A model generated the notes under the pieces. The model did no database searches and had not been told where the DNA came from. It saw only the letters and a program-made list of their open reading frames with translations. This document shows, piece by piece, positions 5,439 to 5,491 of a DNA stretch of 5,491 nt (the stretch's first letter is position 1; each line of letters begins with the position of its first letter). The DNA comes from Rhodobacter sp. Its GTDB lineage: Bacteria > Pseudomonadota > Alphaproteobacteria > Rhodobacterales > Rhodobacteraceae. The position numbers and the translations under genes were made by a program. The stretch covers positions 1 to 5,491 of the forward strand of contig PNNE01000193.1 of NCBI GenBank assembly GCA_013824055.1, read 5' to 3'.

Positions 5439-5491
5439 GTCCGCCTCCCATGCTGCCTTGGCCCGGCCCCAAGCCTTTCATCCTTGCACAA
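5439..5491 (-). other. Window edge upstream of the 208-residue protein gene
   Basis: These 53 bases contain the GGAGG ribosome binding site of the gene to the left and a small dyad (CTTGG/CCAAG). In one frame a TGA occurs at 5478-5480, preceded by codons for Val-Gln-Gly up to the edge. This could be the end of a further upstream gene, but three codons are too few to name it. No promoter is evident. Confidence 0.3.

Noticed and set aside
4891..5481. A Gly-rich minus-strand frame of 196 codons overlapping the 208-residue protein gene.
   Set aside because: It is a very low-complexity Gly/Asp/Ala/Arg product in another frame of that gene, and the competing frame has a better ribosome binding site and normal composition.

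Overview
The window carries a Tol-Pal (cell envelope) locus. Every gene I can support lies on the minus strand, so transcription runs from right to left. In that direction the order is an uncharacterised 208-residue protein, ybgC, a 332-base non-coding gap, tolQ, tolR, tolA, tolB and the first 24 codons of pal, which runs off the left edge. The DNA is GC-rich with strong third-position GC, which creates many long shadow ORFs on the opposite strand. Gene order, TolQ and TolR sequence style, and a TolA with a proline/glutamate linker in place of the lysine/alanine-rich helix of enterobacteria all suggest an alphaproteobacterium, most likely Rhodobacteraceae. This placement rests on recognition, not on a search.

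Right part (about 4280-5491): a small protein of unknown function with an excellent ribosome binding site is followed after 127 bases by the hot-dog thioesterase ybgC. The last 53 bases of the window hold no identifiable gene. Centre (3948-4279): a non-coding spacer separates ybgC from tolQ. It contains GC-rich inverted repeats and, near tolQ, a reasonable sigma-70-like promoter candidate. This suggests that tolQRAB-pal has its own promoter instead of depending only on read-through from ybgC. Left part (1-3947): tolQ, tolR and tolA are packed with 3-base and 5-base gaps. tolA and tolB are separated by a short spacer with two inverted repeats, and tolB and pal by a spacer with a perfect 11-bp hairpin.

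Together, TolQ and TolR form the inner-membrane proton-driven motor that energises TolA. TolA spans the periplasm to contact TolB and the outer-membrane lipoprotein Pal. The system keeps the outer membrane attached and constricting during division. YbgC is a customary tol-cluster thioesterase. I see no mobile element, CRISPR array, RNA gene or clearly new multi-gene system. The points most worth checking are the uncharacterised 208-residue protein, the tolB-pal hairpin, the separated ybgC/tolQ arrangement and the repeat-built TolA linker.
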